Shown: piece by piece, positions 11,616 through 19,637 of the stretch
How the letters are laid out: each line of letters opens with the position of its first letter
Position numbering within the stretch: the first letter of the stretch is position 1
Assembly: GCF_019357495.1 (NCBI RefSeq)
Contig: NZ_CP079110.1
Span: 682,001-746,000, forward strand
Direction of reading: 5' to 3'
From: Nosocomiicoccus ampullae
Lineage (GTDB): Bacteria > Bacillota > Bacilli > Staphylococcales > Salinicoccaceae
DNA length: 64,000 bases
Translations under genes and position numbers: made by a program
Notes under the pieces: generated by a model
The model's database searches: none
What the model was told of the DNA's origin: nothing
The model's input: only the letters and a program-made list of their open reading frames with translations

Positions 11616-11648
11616 TACAACTGGCATTCTATGCCGGTTGTATATTTT
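11616..11648 (+). terminator. terminator after mltG
   Basis: Arms TACAACTGGCAT (11616-11627) and ATGCCGGTTGTA (11631-11642) form a 12-bp stem with one wobble pair and a 3-nt loop. A T-rich tail (ATTTTTG) follows. An ATG at 11631 falls inside the second arm, which argues against it as the start of the next gene. Confidence 0.8.
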
Positions 11649-11660
11649 TGTGGTGAAAAT

Positions 11661-12269
11661 ATGAAAATAGAGGATTATTTAAGACAATTAAATACAAAAA
11701 AAGAAGTATTTCAGGAAGTGTTTGAATATGCTGTTGATCATCGAGTGCCAATTATTGACAGTGACGCATTAACTTTTTTAAAGCAGATTATTCAACTCAC
11801 AAAAAGTAAAAACATATTAGAAATTGGTACAGCTATTGGCTATAGTGGTCTCCATATGTTAAACGTAAATGAAGATGTTACGTTAACGACAATTGAAAAA
11901 AACGAAGAGTCTTATAATATAGCAAAAAATAACTTTAAAGCATATAACGTTTCAGAAAGAGTGACACAAATTCTTGGTGATGCGAAAGAAGTAGAAATTA
12001 ATGATACTTTTGATTTAGTGTTTATCGATGCATCTAAGGGAAATAATCTTCTCTTCTTTGAAAAGTTTAGCCAGCTATTAAGTGAAGATGGTATCGTCGT
12101 CGTAGATAATATTCTTTTACGTGGACAAATTGTCGATAACAATCTGGAAAGTAAAAACAGAATTAAGCTACGAGATAAAGTTCAGAAATTTAATGAATAT
12201 ATATATGAAAACTATCCATCCGCATCATTTTTAAATATTGGTGATGGATTATTAATTATTAATAAATAA
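11661..12269 (+). CDS. class I SAM-dependent O-methyltransferase (YrrM-like)
   Basis: The 202-residue protein matches the CaffeoylCoA-type O-methyltransferase family. The SAM-binding motif is ILEIGTAIGYSGLHM, followed by the metal-site region LVFIDASKGN and VVVDNILLRGQIVD. Bacillus YrrM, in the same place after mltG, corresponds to TrmR, which makes 5-methoxyuridine at tRNA position 34. That function is inferred from synteny. I start at ATG 11661 because the longer frame begins inside the mltG terminator stem. Confidence 0.87.
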   Translation: MKIEDYLRQLNTKKEVFQEVFEYAVDHRVPIIDSDALTFLKQIIQLTKSKNILEIGTAIGYSGLHMLNVNEDVTLTTIEKNEESYNIAKNNFKAYNVSERVTQILGDAKEVEINDTFDLVFIDASKGNNLLFFEKFSQLLSEDGIVVVDNILLRGQIVDNNLESKNRIKLRDKVQKFNEYIYENYPSASFLNIGDGLLIINK

Positions 12270-12284
12270 CGGAGTGAAGAAATA

Positions 12285-12764
12285 ATGGATATAAATAATA
12301 AAGAATACCCAATGACACAAGAAGGTTTTGACAAGTTAGTAGAAGAACTAGATTACTTAAAAACAGTTAAGCGACCAGAAGTGGTAGAAAAAATAAAAGT
12401 TGCACGTAGTTTCGGAGACCTTTCTGAGAACTCTGAATATGATGCAGCAAAAGACGAGCAAGGATTCGTTGAACAAGAAATTTCTAAAAATGAAGAGATG
12501 ATTCGTTACGCAAAAATTATTGAAGAAAACGTTGATAATACTGTAGTTCAAATCGGTAAAACAATCACGTTCCAAGAATTACCAGATGGACCTGAAGAAA
12601 CATATAAAATTGTTGGTTCAGCAGAAGCAGATCCATTTGAAGGTAAAATTTCTAACGAATCACCAATTGCTGAAGCGTTAATCGGTGCAAAACTTAAACA
12701 AGAAGTCAATGTTCCACTTCCAAATGGAAATGAAATGAAAGTGAAAATCGTTAAAATTGACTAA
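12285..12764 (+). CDS. greA: transcription elongation factor GreA
   Basis: GreA rescues backtracked RNA polymerase by stimulating transcript cleavage. The protein is 159 residues, the normal length. It has an N-terminal antiparallel coiled coil (about 5-77) whose tip carries the conserved acidic segment [17 protein letters not shown] (42-58). The C-terminal FKBP-like domain ends [13 protein letters not shown]. It lies 15 bp after the methyltransferase and overlaps mtnN by eight bases, so the three are probably co-transcribed. Confidence 0.97.
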   Translation: MDINNKEYPMTQEGFDKLVEELDYLKTVKRPEVVEKIKVARSFGDLSENSEYDAAKDEQGFVEQEISKNEEMIRYAKIIEENVDNTVVQIGKTITFQELPDGPEETYKIVGSAEADPFEGKISNESPIAEALIGAKLKQEVNVPLPNGNEMKVKIVKID

Positions 12765-13455
12765 TATAATTGGAATTATCGGTGCAATGCGACCAGAAGT
12801 TGAAATTCTTAAAAGCGACATGGATATCAAACATACTGTAAATATCGCTCATGTTGAATTCTATGAAGGTACGCTAGAAAATAAAAATATTGTTCTTGTT
12901 GAAAGTGGAATCGGTAAAGTAAACGCGTCAATTATAACAACACTTCTCATTAATGAGTTTAAAGTGGACAGTGTAATTAATACTGGTGTTGCCGGTAGTC
13001 TAACTAAGGAATTAAATATATTAGATATGGTTATTAGTAGTCATACCGTGCATCATGATGTTGAAGCGACGACATTTGGTTATGATATCGGTCAGGTGCC
13101 ATCAATGCCGTTAAATTATGATGCTGAAGCTGATCTAATTGAAGCTGCAAAAGATGCACTTGAAGCTTACGACAAAGTAAAATACACTGTTGGTGAAGTC
13201 GTTAGTGGTGATCAGTTTATCGATACTGATGAGAAAAAACACATTATTTTAAACACATTTAAAGATGCGAAAGCAGTTGATATGGAATCAGCAGCGATCG
13301 CACAGACGTGTTACCAATTTAAAACACCTTACTTAATTTTACGTTCAATGAGTGATAAAGCAGACGGCTCAGCAGATATGAACTACGACGAGTTTCTTAG
13401 AAAAGCTTGTATTCACTCATCTAACACTGTAAAATTAGTATTGAAAGAACTGTAA
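12757..13455 (+). CDS. mtnN: 5'-methylthioadenosine/S-adenosylhomocysteine nucleosidase
   Basis: MtnN removes adenine from methylthioadenosine and S-adenosylhomocysteine, clearing by-products of methylation and polyamine synthesis. The catalytic residues are E14 (GAMRPEVE), E177 (VDMES) and D200 (MSDKADGSA). The protein is 232 residues. It starts at TTG 12757, overlapping the end of greA. A later ATG would delete the conserved first strand IIGIIGAM, so TTG is preferred. Confidence 0.95.
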   Translation: MTNIIGIIGAMRPEVEILKSDMDIKHTVNIAHVEFYEGTLENKNIVLVESGIGKVNASIITTLLINEFKVDSVINTGVAGSLTKELNILDMVISSHTVHHDVEATTFGYDIGQVPSMPLNYDAEADLIEAAKDALEAYDKVKYTVGEVVSGDQFIDTDEKKHIILNTFKDAKAVDMESAAIAQTCYQFKTPYLILRSMSDKADGSADMNYDEFLRKACIHSSNTVKLVLKEL

Positions 13456-13472
13456 TTCGGAGGGGTATAGTA

Positions 13473-13574
13473 ATGCTATTTCTTATGGTTTTTGCTCTAG
13501 TAGTAACAGCAATTGTTGGTTTCTTCATTTACAAAGAAACTGAAGTTGAACAAACACGTGGAATTGAAGAATAA
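13473..13574 (+). CDS. 33-residue single-pass membrane peptide
   Basis: An ATG behind a strong CGGAGGGG site opens a 33-codon frame. It encodes MLFLMVFALVVTAIVGFF, one hydrophobic helix, followed by a charged tail that is mostly acidic (IYKETEVEQTRGIEE). It lies 17 bp behind mtnN and directly before a terminator, so it is probably the last gene of the greA-mtnN unit. I do not recognise the family. The good ribosome site, its placement and the sensible membrane topology argue that it is translated. Confidence 0.7.
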   Translation: MLFLMVFALVVTAIVGFFIYKETEVEQTRGIEE

Positions 13575-13581
13575 TTTATTT

Positions 13582-13607
13582 GGCGCCTAATTTTTTGGGC
13601 GCTTTTT
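13582..13607 (+). terminator. terminator after the 33-codon gene
   Basis: A short GC-rich stem (GCGCC at 13583-13587 with GGCGC at 13598-13602) is closed by an AT loop and followed by a T-run. It separates the greA unit from yqeG. Confidence 0.75.
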
Positions 13608-13634
13608 ATTTTTAAAATTTAAGAGGTTAATAAT

Positions 13635-14165
13635 ATGAAACGTTTATTAAAAAAGTATTTTTTACCGAGTGATTATATAAATCACTTTACTGATATCTCA
13701 CCGGAATATTTAAAATCACATAATAAAAATGCAGTGATGATTGATTTAGATAATACGCTCGTAGCATTTGATGATCCAGATTCAAATGATGAGGTTATCG
13801 AATGGATTGAAAAATTAAAAAAAGCTAAAATTCAAGTGTTAATTTTATCAAACGGTAAGCGACCAAGGGTTGACCGTTTTTCAAAAAATTTAGGAATAGA
13901 CTATATTTATACTGCTAGAAAACCTGCAATGAGAGGTTTCCATAGAGGCATTACGATGCTTGGTGTAAGTAAAAAAGAGGTTGTCATGATTGGTGATCAA
14001 TTAATGACAGACGTTTTTGGTGCAAATAGAACAAGGATTGATAGTATTTTAGTATTACCAATAAAAGAAAAAGATTTACCAATCACACGATTTAATCGTT
14101 TATTAGAACGTAAGATTATGATTATGCTAGGCGATCAAGATTTATTAAAATGGAGGAATGGTTAA
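13635..14165 (+). CDS. yqeG: YqeG family HAD-type phosphatase
   Basis: The 176-residue protein belongs to the HAD superfamily, subfamily IIIA. It carries the nucleophile motif MIDLDNTL (D37, D39), LILSNGKR as motif II, and the motif-IV block VVMIGDQLMTDVFGANR. Its substrate is not established. It opens the yqeG-yqeH-aroE-yhbY-nadD-yqeK-rsfS cluster, and its TAA overlaps the ATG of yqeH by one base. Confidence 0.92.
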   Translation: MKRLLKKYFLPSDYINHFTDISPEYLKSHNKNAVMIDLDNTLVAFDDPDSNDEVIEWIEKLKKAKIQVLILSNGKRPRVDRFSKNLGIDYIYTARKPAMRGFHRGITMLGVSKKEVVMIGDQLMTDVFGANRTRIDSILVLPIKEKDLPITRFNRLLERKIMIMLGDQDLLKWRNG

Positions 14166-15268
14166 TGACGGAATATAAATGTGTTGGCTGCGGTGCCGTT
14201 CTACAGTCTGAAGATAAAAACGAAAGCGGATATGTACCGAGTAGTCGAATTCACGAAGAAGACGTAATTTGTCAAAGATGTTTTCGTCTAAAAAATTACA
14301 ATGAAACACCTGATGTTAACGTTGAATCGGGAGAATTTATGACGATGTTAAATTCGATTTATGAAAAAGACGGTCTCATTGTAAAAGTTATTGATGTCTT
14401 TGATTTTGAAGGTAGTATTATACCGTCATTTAACCGCATTGTTGGAAATAAGAAAGTGATTGTCGCTGTAAATAAAATTGATTTACTCCCAAAATCTACA
14501 AATATTAGCCGTTTGTTGAATCGTCTTAAAAAAATGCTTAGAGATGAAGGAATCATCGCAAATGAAACAGTTGTTGTATCAGCGAGTAAAGGTTTTGGAC
14601 TTAATGAATTAGTTGATACAATTAACGCGCACAGTGAAGGTAAAGACGTATATATAGTAGGGACGACAAATGTTGGTAAATCGACGTTAATTAATAAGTT
14701 AATTGAAGCAACGACAGGTGAAAAAGAAGTGATTACAACTTCAAATATTCCAGGTACAACGCTTGGAATGATTGATATCCCACTTGGTGAAAATCAGTTT
14801 ATGTACGATACACCAGGGGTTATCTCTAAAAGCCAAATGAGTAATATTTTATCTTTAGATGACGTCAAATATATTATGCCGAGAAAAGAGATTAAACCTC
14901 TCACTTATCAACTGGATGAAGGTCAAACTCTTTTCGTATCAAATTTAGCACAACTTGATTTTGTGTCTGGTGATCGCTCAAGTTTTACAATTTATAGAAG
15001 TGATAGACTTAACGTCCACCGTACGAAGTTAAATAATGCGAGAGACTTTTATGAAAAGCACTATAACGGTTTGCTCGCACCACCAGAACTTACGAAACGC
15101 ATTTTAATTGATGATGCTGAAACATATACGTTTCAAACAGATGTCAGAAGTGATATTTTAGTCAGTGGATTATGTTTTATTACGGTAGATAAAGACATTA
15201 CTGTGAAAGTCACTGTTCCTAAAGGAGTTAAAGTTATTGCAAGACAAACAGTTTTTAAGGAGAAATAA
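14165..15268 (+). CDS. yqeH: ribosome biogenesis GTPase YqeH
   Basis: YqeH is a circularly permuted GTPase needed for 30S subunit assembly. The order of motifs shows the permutation: a CxxC...CxxC zinc finger first (C6, C9, C36, C39), then G4 NKID (103-106), G1 GTTNVGKST (166-174) and G3 DTPG (215-218). The ATG at 14165 is eight bases from GGAGG and gives 367 residues, the family length. A longer in-frame start upstream has no support. Confidence 0.96.
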   Translation: MTEYKCVGCGAVLQSEDKNESGYVPSSRIHEEDVICQRCFRLKNYNETPDVNVESGEFMTMLNSIYEKDGLIVKVIDVFDFEGSIIPSFNRIVGNKKVIVAVNKIDLLPKSTNISRLLNRLKKMLRDEGIIANETVVVSASKGFGLNELVDTINAHSEGKDVYIVGTTNVGKSTLINKLIEATTGEKEVITTSNIPGTTLGMIDIPLGENQFMYDTPGVISKSQMSNILSLDDVKYIMPRKEIKPLTYQLDEGQTLFVSNLAQLDFVSGDRSSFTIYRSDRLNVHRTKLNNARDFYEKHYNGLLAPPELTKRILIDDAETYTFQTDVRSDILVSGLCFITVDKDITVKVTVPKGVKVIARQTVFKEK

Positions 15269-15269
15269 A

Positions 15270-16067
15270 ATGGATTATGCTGTCATCGGACATCCAATTA
15301 AACATACGTATTCTCCATTAATTCATAATACGAATTTTAAGTTAAACAGGGATAATCTTTTTTACGATAAACTTGAAGTCACACCGGAATCACTATCTAA
15401 TATTCGTAATATTATGAATGAGAACAGTCTTCAAGGAATTAACGTCACAGTACCTCATAAAGAAACGATTATCCAGTACTTAGATTATGTGAATGGGCAC
15501 GGAAGAACTATTCAAGCAGTCAATACTGTCAAACGAGTGGATGATAAGTTATATGGGTATAATACAGATGTTTCTGGTTATAAAAAAACGATTATTGATA
15601 ATCACTTTACCTATGAAAAAGTACTTATTTTAGGTGCAGGGGGTGCAGCAAAAGCTGTCTTGCTTGCACATCAAGAACTCGGATCAAATGTGACAATAGT
15701 TGCGAGACGTAAAGAAAGTTTTGAAACTTTTAAAAATAAAAAGTTTAATGCAATAACAATTGATCAGTTTGATGGTGGTGAATTCGATATTGTTATTAAC
15801 GCAACACCACTTGGGTTAAATAATGAAGATCCGTTTAAAGTATTTAAACTCGATTTACTAAGTAATTTAACAGATACAGTTGGATATGACCTCATTTACA
15901 ATCCAGCGGTTACACCATTTATGGCGCATTTTAATAAAAGTATAAATGGACTAGATATGCTCGTTAACCAAGCGATGTTATCATATGAAATTTGGACGGG
16001 TAAAGCTGGAAATAAAGAAGCTGTAAAGTCGACGTTAAAACAATTTTTAGAGGAGAGTCATGAATGA
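15270..16067 (+). CDS. aroE: shikimate dehydrogenase
   Basis: AroE reduces 3-dehydroshikimate to shikimate with NADPH in aromatic amino acid synthesis. The catalytic pair is K64 (NVTVPHKE) and D100 (GYNTDVSG). The NADP-binding loop is LGAGGAAKAV (121-130). At 265 residues it has normal length. The ATG at 15270 follows AAGGAG and abuts yqeH. The end overlaps yhbY by four bases. Confidence 0.96.
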   Translation: MDYAVIGHPIKHTYSPLIHNTNFKLNRDNLFYDKLEVTPESLSNIRNIMNENSLQGINVTVPHKETIIQYLDYVNGHGRTIQAVNTVKRVDDKLYGYNTDVSGYKKTIIDNHFTYEKVLILGAGGAAKAVLLAHQELGSNVTIVARRKESFETFKNKKFNAITIDQFDGGEFDIVINATPLGLNNEDPFKVFKLDLLSNLTDTVGYDLIYNPAVTPFMAHFNKSINGLDMLVNQAMLSYEIWTGKAGNKEAVKSTLKQFLEESHE

Positions 16068-16357
16068 CATTAACAGGTAAACAAAAAAGATATTTAAGAA
16101 AGTTAGCACACGATTTAAAGCCCGTATTCCAAGTGGGTAAACACGGAGTTACTGAGGAATTTAACAATCAAATTATCGATTATTTTGATACACATGAATT
16201 ATTAAAAATTTCTGTGCTACAAAATAGTATTGAAAGTAAAGATGAAGTTGCACTTAAAGTAAGTGAGGGTACAAACTCAACTGTTGTTCAAATTATTGGG
16301 AGTATTATCGTGTTATACAAAGAAAACAAAGAACATAAAGAAATTGAACTTCCATGA
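16064..16357 (+). CDS. yhbY: YhbY/CRM-domain RNA-binding protein
   Basis: The 97-residue protein is a single CRM domain (MTLTGKQKRYLRKLAHDLKP, then VFQVGKHGVTEEF and LLKISVLQN). Such proteins bind pre-50S ribosomes or their rRNA. The Bacillus counterpart is YqeI. It overlaps both neighbours by four bases (ATGA-type junctions), so translation is probably coupled along the operon. Confidence 0.94.
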   Translation: MTLTGKQKRYLRKLAHDLKPVFQVGKHGVTEEFNNQIIDYFDTHELLKISVLQNSIESKDEVALKVSEGTNSTVVQIIGSIIVLYKENKEHKEIELP

Positions 16358-16917
16358 GCAAAATCGGTGTTTTTGGGGGGACTTTAAATCCAGTCCACTT
16401 AGGACATATAAATTTAATCACTGAAGCGAAACGTTCATTTAATTTAGATCATGTCTTAATCGTACCGGCATTTCAATCACCGCATAAAACTGAACTACCA
16501 GTAAGTGAAGCACATCGTTTAAAAATGATTGAGCTTGCGACAAAAGATTTAAGCTTTACATCTATTGATGATTATGAATTAAAAAATAAAGGTAAAAGTT
16601 ACACTTATCATACGATTAGATTTTTAAAAGAAAAATATAAAGATGATGAACTCTACTTTATTATGGGTGAAGATCAGTTTACTGCTTTTGATCGTTGGTA
16701 TCGTTACGAAGACTTGTTAGATATGGTGCATTTTATTGTTCTTAAAAGATCTACGAATGATTTAAAGATTACTGCCCCATTTTTAACTGCGGAAGTACCA
16801 ATATTTGAAGTGAGTTCAAGTGAAATTCGTAAACGCATTTTAAATGATGATTATTATAATCATTTTGTTCATAAAGATGTCTATCACTATATAGAGGAGC
16901 ACGGACTGTATGAATAG
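16354..16917 (+). CDS. nadD: nicotinate-nucleotide adenylyltransferase
   Basis: NadD joins nicotinate mononucleotide and ATP to deamido-NAD. The nucleotidyltransferase motif GGTLNPVHLGH (8-18) and the C-terminal VSSSEIRKRI, equivalent to ISSTxIR, are present. The length of 187 residues fits. It overlaps yhbY by four bases and yqeK by eight. Confidence 0.96.
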   Translation: MSKIGVFGGTLNPVHLGHINLITEAKRSFNLDHVLIVPAFQSPHKTELPVSEAHRLKMIELATKDLSFTSIDDYELKNKGKSYTYHTIRFLKEKYKDDELYFIMGEDQFTAFDRWYRYEDLLDMVHFIVLKRSTNDLKITAPFLTAEVPIFEVSSSEIRKRILNDDYYNHFVHKDVYHYIEEHGLYE

Positions 16918-17467
16918 TATAGAAGCAAAAAAAGTCGTTGAAGAGAAATTACCTAAAAAACGCTTTGACCATTCAGTGAGAGTTGCTGAAACTGCTGTAA
17001 AGATGGCAGAAATTTTTAATGCAGATAAAGATAAAAGTTACCTCGCAGGGGTGCTACATGATTACTGTAAATATGATAATGATAATGACATGAAACAAAT
17101 TATTAAAGAATCAGCATTTAGTGAAGAGTATTTAGACTATGGTAATGCGATACTACATGGTCCAGCTGCGGCAGCGATTATGAAAAAAGAGTTTTATATT
17201 AATGATAAAGAAATACTCTTCGCAATTAAAAACCATACCTCTGGTCGAGCGGGCATGGGCTTAATCGAAAAAATTATATTTGTTGCAGACTATATTGAAC
17301 CTGGTAGAGATATACCAGGTGTTGAAGATATACGTAATATCATATTTAAAGAAGAGAATTTAGACCAAGCAGTTTATGAAATTTCAAAACGAAATATTAC
17401 ATTTTTAATCAGTAAAAATGTAAAAATATTTAGTGAAACGTTTAAATGTTATAACTATTATAATTAA
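16910..17467 (+). CDS. yqeK: HD-domain hydrolase YqeK (probable Ap4A hydrolase)
   Basis: The 185-residue protein has HD phosphohydrolase signatures: H21 (FDHSVRVAET), H50-D51 (GVLHDYCKYD), then H-rich ILHGPAAAA and IKNHTSGRAGMG, ending in a metal-site D (IIFVADYIEPGRD). Proteins of this family split diadenosine tetraphosphate symmetrically. The link with nadD and rsfS is conserved throughout the phylum. Confidence 0.92.
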   Translation: MNSIEAKKVVEEKLPKKRFDHSVRVAETAVKMAEIFNADKDKSYLAGVLHDYCKYDNDNDMKQIIKESAFSEEYLDYGNAILHGPAAAAIMKKEFYINDKEILFAIKNHTSGRAGMGLIEKIIFVADYIEPGRDIPGVEDIRNIIFKEENLDQAVYEISKRNITFLISKNVKIFSETFKCYNYYN

Positions 17468-17482
17468 AAAAGGATGGATAAT

Positions 17483-17818
17483 TTGGAAAGTAAAGCATTA
17501 TTAGATTTAGCAGTGGAATCAGTTGATGGTAAACGTGCAGAAGATATTCGAGTGTTTGATGTTAGAGAGTCAAGCACGATTGCAGATTATATTTTAATTT
17601 GTCATGGAACGTCAGACCGTCAAGTAAAAGCGATTGCTAGAGCGTTAGAAGATCTTGCTGAAGATAAAGGATTAAATGTATCAGTAGAAGGTGCACGTGA
17701 AGGTCAATGGATTTTAATCGATCTTGGTGACGTTGTTGCACATATATTTACTAAAGTAGAGCGTGAATATTATAATTTAGAACGCCTTTACTATGATGGT
17801 GAAGCGGTTGAGCTCTAA
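17483..17818 (+). CDS. rsfS: ribosomal silencing factor RsfS
   Basis: RsfS binds L14 on the 50S subunit and blocks subunit joining in starvation. The diagnostic segments are KRAEDIRVFDV, ADYILICHGTSDRQVKAIA and GAREGQWILIDLGDVVAHIF, ending with REYYNLERLY. I prefer the TTG at 17483 because AAAGGA at 17469-17474 lies at a proper distance from it. The in-frame ATG at 17474 touches that site. The resulting MESKALLDLAV resembles other family N-termini. The protein is 111 residues. Confidence 0.93.
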   Translation: MESKALLDLAVESVDGKRAEDIRVFDVRESSTIADYILICHGTSDRQVKAIARALEDLAEDKGLNVSVEGAREGQWILIDLGDVVAHIFTKVEREYYNLERLYYDGEAVEL

Positions 17819-18521
17819 ATACGAGGCGTTTAGCTACTTATATGATGCAATGAATTATGATATACCGTATAGTTTATGGTTAGATATTATACACCCGTAT
17901 AATAAAGAAACGTCGATATTAGATATAGGTTGTGGTACAGGTGAAATATTAAAGCAATTAAAAGCCGATAAAAAAATTGGTGTCGATAATTCAGAAACGA
18001 TGATTGAAATCGCAAAAAATGGTGATTCTACAAGTGATTATTACGTAAAAGACATGACAGACTTTCAGTTAAATGAACAATTTGATTTAATAATCGCTAC
18101 AGTTGATGTCTTAAACTACGTTGAAGATTTTGATACTTTTAAAAAAGTTATAAAAAATGTGTACAATCATTTAAATGATGACGGGGTGTTTATCTTTGAT
18201 ATTCATAGTGAAAGCAAAGTAAATGCTCTAATTGAAGGTGAAATGTTTAGTGATGAGAGTGATGATTTCGTCTATATTTGGAATACATTTAAAGATGATG
18301 AATTATCACTATATCATGAATTGACGTTTTTCATTAAAAATGATGATGATACGTATAATCGTTATTTTGAGACACATTATCAAAAAACATTCCCACATAA
18401 AACTGTATTAAATGTATTAGAATCATTTGATTTTACGCTTCTTAAAACATTTAGTGATTTTGATCCTGACGGAGAAATTAGAGAGTACTCTGAGCGTACA
18501 TTTTATATTGCAAAAAAATAA
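17793..18521 (+). CDS. class I SAM-dependent methyltransferase (YqeM-like)
   Basis: The 242-residue protein has the SAM-binding motif ILDIGCGTGEIL and a motif-IV segment FDLIIATVDVLNYV. Its position behind rsfS matches Bacillus YqeM, whose substrate is not known to me. The reading frame opens 26 bases inside rsfS. There is no clear ribosome site at the ATGs (17793, 17796), and a TTG at 17808 is another candidate, so the exact start is uncertain. Confidence 0.85.
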   Translation: MMVKRLSSKYEAFSYLYDAMNYDIPYSLWLDIIHPYNKETSILDIGCGTGEILKQLKADKKIGVDNSETMIEIAKNGDSTSDYYVKDMTDFQLNEQFDLIIATVDVLNYVEDFDTFKKVIKNVYNHLNDDGVFIFDIHSESKVNALIEGEMFSDESDDFVYIWNTFKDDELSLYHELTFFIKNDDDTYNRYFETHYQKTFPHKTVLNVLESFDFTLLKTFSDFDPDGEIREYSERTFYIAKK

Positions 18522-18571
18522 AAAAAGATAATTCAGCATTTGACAGCATATGTATGTAAAGAGGTGTCGAT

Positions 18572-19162
18572 ATGGCTGAATTATTTTTTAAATATAAAAC
18601 AATTCTTTTAAGTAGTGTATTAGGTATACTATGTATCTTTTTGATTGCAATATTTTTTAAAACGACGGATGATATTGAATATACTGAACCAGTTGAGGTA
18701 AATAACTCCGTTAGTGCAAACGAAGAGATTGAAGAAGTAATAGATAACGCGTATATTTACGTTGAAATTAAAGGCGCGGTGAAACATTCAGATGTCTATA
18801 AAATTTCTAAAGATGCGAGAATTAAAGATTTAATTATTTTAGGAGACCCGCTTCCAAACGCTGATTTAAACTCGATTAACCAATCAGAAAAACTTCACGA
18901 TGAAAAAAGTGTGTATGTTCCAGTGAAAGGTGAAGTGGTTGACGTTAAAGAAAGCGAAACTAGTGATAAAATCGTTGTCAATATTAATACTGCGACTAAA
19001 GATGAGTTAATGCGTTTAAATGGTGTTGGAGAAAAGAAAGCTGAAACGATTATAGAGTATCGTGAAGAAAATGGCTTGTTCAATAAAAAAGAAGATTTAA
19101 TGAACATACCAGGTATTGGTCAGAAAACATTTGAAAATTTACAAGAACATATTGAAATCTAG
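18572..19162 (+). CDS. comEA: competence protein ComEA (DNA receptor)
   Basis: ComEA is the membrane-anchored double-stranded DNA receptor of the transformation machinery. The 196-residue protein has one N-terminal transmembrane helix (about 11-29), an acidic linker, a SLBB-like domain (about 64-125) with YVEIKGAVKHSDVYKI, and a C-terminal helix-hairpin-helix DNA-binding domain (VNINTATKDELMRLNGVG, then NIPGIGQKTFENL). comEB and comEC follow, so the operon is complete and looks functional. I see no clear sigma-A promoter in the 50 bp upstream. Confidence 0.95.
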   Translation: MAELFFKYKTILLSSVLGILCIFLIAIFFKTTDDIEYTEPVEVNNSVSANEEIEEVIDNAYIYVEIKGAVKHSDVYKISKDARIKDLIILGDPLPNADLNSINQSEKLHDEKSVYVPVKGEVVDVKESETSDKIVVNINTATKDELMRLNGVGEKKAETIIEYREENGLFNKKEDLMNIPGIGQKTFENLQEHIEI

Positions 19163-19172
19163 AGGTGGAATC

Positions 19173-19637
19173 ATGGAGCGAATTAATTGGCACGAGTATT
19201 TTATGGCTCAGGCGATGCTACTTGCGCTTCGTTCAACGTGTGAACGTTTAAATGTTGGCGCAACAATCGTAAAAGATAATCGTATTATCGCAGGTGGTTA
19301 TAACGGTTCTGTAAGTGGAGAGGATCACTGTATTGATGTTGGATGTTACTTAGAAGATGGACATTGTATACGTACGATTCATGCCGAGGTAAATGCTTTA
19401 CTACAGTGCTCAAAAAACGGGGTATCAACTGAGGGTGCTTCTGTTTATGTGACACACTTTCCGTGTGTACATTGTACTAAAGCACTTATCCAAGCAGGAA
19501 TTAAAAATATTTACTATAGAGAATCATATAAAAACCATCCGTATGCAATAGAATTGCTTAAAAAAACAGGTGTGAATTATAGTCAAGTTGATCTTGATGT
19601 TGATAAGATTACGGACTATTTAAAGTTAATGCTATGA
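19173..19637 (+). CDS. comEB: ComEB, dCMP/deoxycytidylate deaminase family
   Basis: This zinc deaminase of 154 residues has the active-site HAE (H70, E72) and the PCxxC metal site (C98, C101), plus RLNVGATIVKDNRIIAGGYNG near the N-terminus. The family converts dCMP to dUMP. It is not strictly needed for transformation although it sits in the com operon. ATG 19173 follows AGAGGTGG. A longer frame from 19116 lies within comEA and is not supported. The stop overlaps comEC in an ATGA junction. Confidence 0.94.
   Translation: MERINWHEYFMAQAMLLALRSTCERLNVGATIVKDNRIIAGGYNGSVSGEDHCIDVGCYLEDGHCIRTIHAEVNALLQCSKNGVSTEGASVYVTHFPCVHCTKALIQAGIKNIYYRESYKNHPYAIELLKKTGVNYSQVDLDVDKITDYLKLML

Noticed and set aside
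17801-17807. GAAGCGG as a Chi-like site of the AddAB recombination enzyme
   Set aside because: The heptamer occurs several times in coding sequence, as expected from codon use. Without a genome-wide skew analysis it supports nothing.
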